This document shows, piece after piece, positions 19,561 through 20,000 of a stretch of DNA of 20,000 nucleotides (the first letter of the stretch is position 1; the number at the start of each line of letters is the position of its first letter). The DNA lies in contig RPFO01001421.1 in the NCBI GenBank assembly GCA_009746045.1, positions 1 to 20,000 of the forward strand, written 5' to 3'. A program made the position numbers and the translations under genes. Origin of the DNA: Mesostigma viride. Taxonomy: Eukaryota > Streptophyta > Mesostigmatophyceae > Mesostigmatales > Mesostigmataceae. Below the pieces are notes generated by a model. That model had not been told where the DNA came from. It ran no database searches and saw only the letters and a list, made by a program, of their open reading frames with translations.

Positions 19561-19631
19561 GTAAATGTCAAGCATATTGCTCATTAAAATATGCCATTGT
19601 TAAGTTCATTACCTCCTAACCTGGCCAGTGA

Positions 19632-19963
19632 CCCTAAGGCCGATACACGCTAACTAGGATACACGCTTACAAGGATACACGCTAAGGATACACGCTACAG
19701 TAAGGATACTTGATAAGGAAACACGGCAAGGATGCATGCTAAGGATACACGCAAAGGATGCACGCAAAGGATGCACGCTGAGGATCTATACACGCTAATG
19801 GCACACCTAAGGATACACGCTAAGGATACATGCTAAGGATACATGTACGCTAAGGATGAACGCTAAGGATAGGCGGTAAGGATACTATTACAATGCGGGC
19901 ATGTCAAGGATGCACGCTAAGATAACACGCTACAGTACGGATGCATGCTAAGGATATACGCTT
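19632..19963 (+). repeat. Degenerate AAGGATACACGCT-like array
   Basis: About 20-25 diverged copies of a roughly 13-bp motif (aaggatacacgct, aaggatgcacgct, aaggatacatgct) with variable spacing. It is an old or unevenly diverged minisatellite, followed by AT-rich DNA to the end of the window. Confidence 0.8.
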
Positions 19964-20000
19964 TAAAATTAACATTTCTTAATATAATTTATTTATATTA

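Overview
This is eukaryotic nuclear DNA dominated by two unrelated transposable elements set in gene-poor flanks. The evidence is a GT-AG spliceosomal intron, an AATAAA poly(A) signal, a TATA box, long trinucleotide and minisatellite arrays, and a non-LTR retrotransposon. The GC-rich coding style and the element types suggest an alga or other green-lineage protist, but the species cannot be fixed from the sequence.

Region 1 (1 to about 5500) is a GC-rich non-LTR retrotransposon on the + strand. Its coding path runs from the ATG at 76 to the stop at 5279. The order is PHD finger, unknown region, RING-H2 finger, C2H2-type fingers, reverse transcriptase (YMDD), CCHC knuckle, and a PD-(D/E)XK restriction-like endonuclease as in R2-type elements. 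The first 1.85 kb is broken by four frame changes. Each is equivalent to one missing base, and each lies at or beside a homopolymer. The last 3.4 kb is fully open. A short degraded fragment (5511-5925) follows; it resembles the tail of another LINE ORF.

Region 2 (6057-17318) is the most interesting part. It is an 11.26-kb DNA transposon bounded by perfect 29-bp terminal inverted repeats, and it carries two divergent genes. On the - strand is a 1,722-residue DUF7869-like putative transposase (12422 to 7254). It has a zinc-knuckle-like cluster, an RNase H-like core, a roughly 600-residue Gly/Ala minisatellite linker, and Tudor/SH3-like segments near the C-terminus. On the + strand is a two-exon gene (14109-16391 and 16809-16928) for a PHD-like, coiled-coil, glutamine-rich protein. 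It contains 52 uninterrupted CAG codons followed by a 21-bp minisatellite. The genes are separated by a promoter region of imperfect dimeric repeats and a satellite of 149-bp units. The intron is G-rich and a candidate G-quadruplex former. By analogy with two-gene transposons such as MuDR or En/Spm, I infer that the first protein is the recombinase and the second a DNA- or chromatin-binding partner.

Region 3 (17319-20000) starts with a G-box (CCACGTGG) array of exact 20-bp period directly outside the right terminus. It continues through about 2 kb with no supported gene, one possible internal exon (19400-19560), and a degenerate AAGGATACACGCT-like array at the end of the window.
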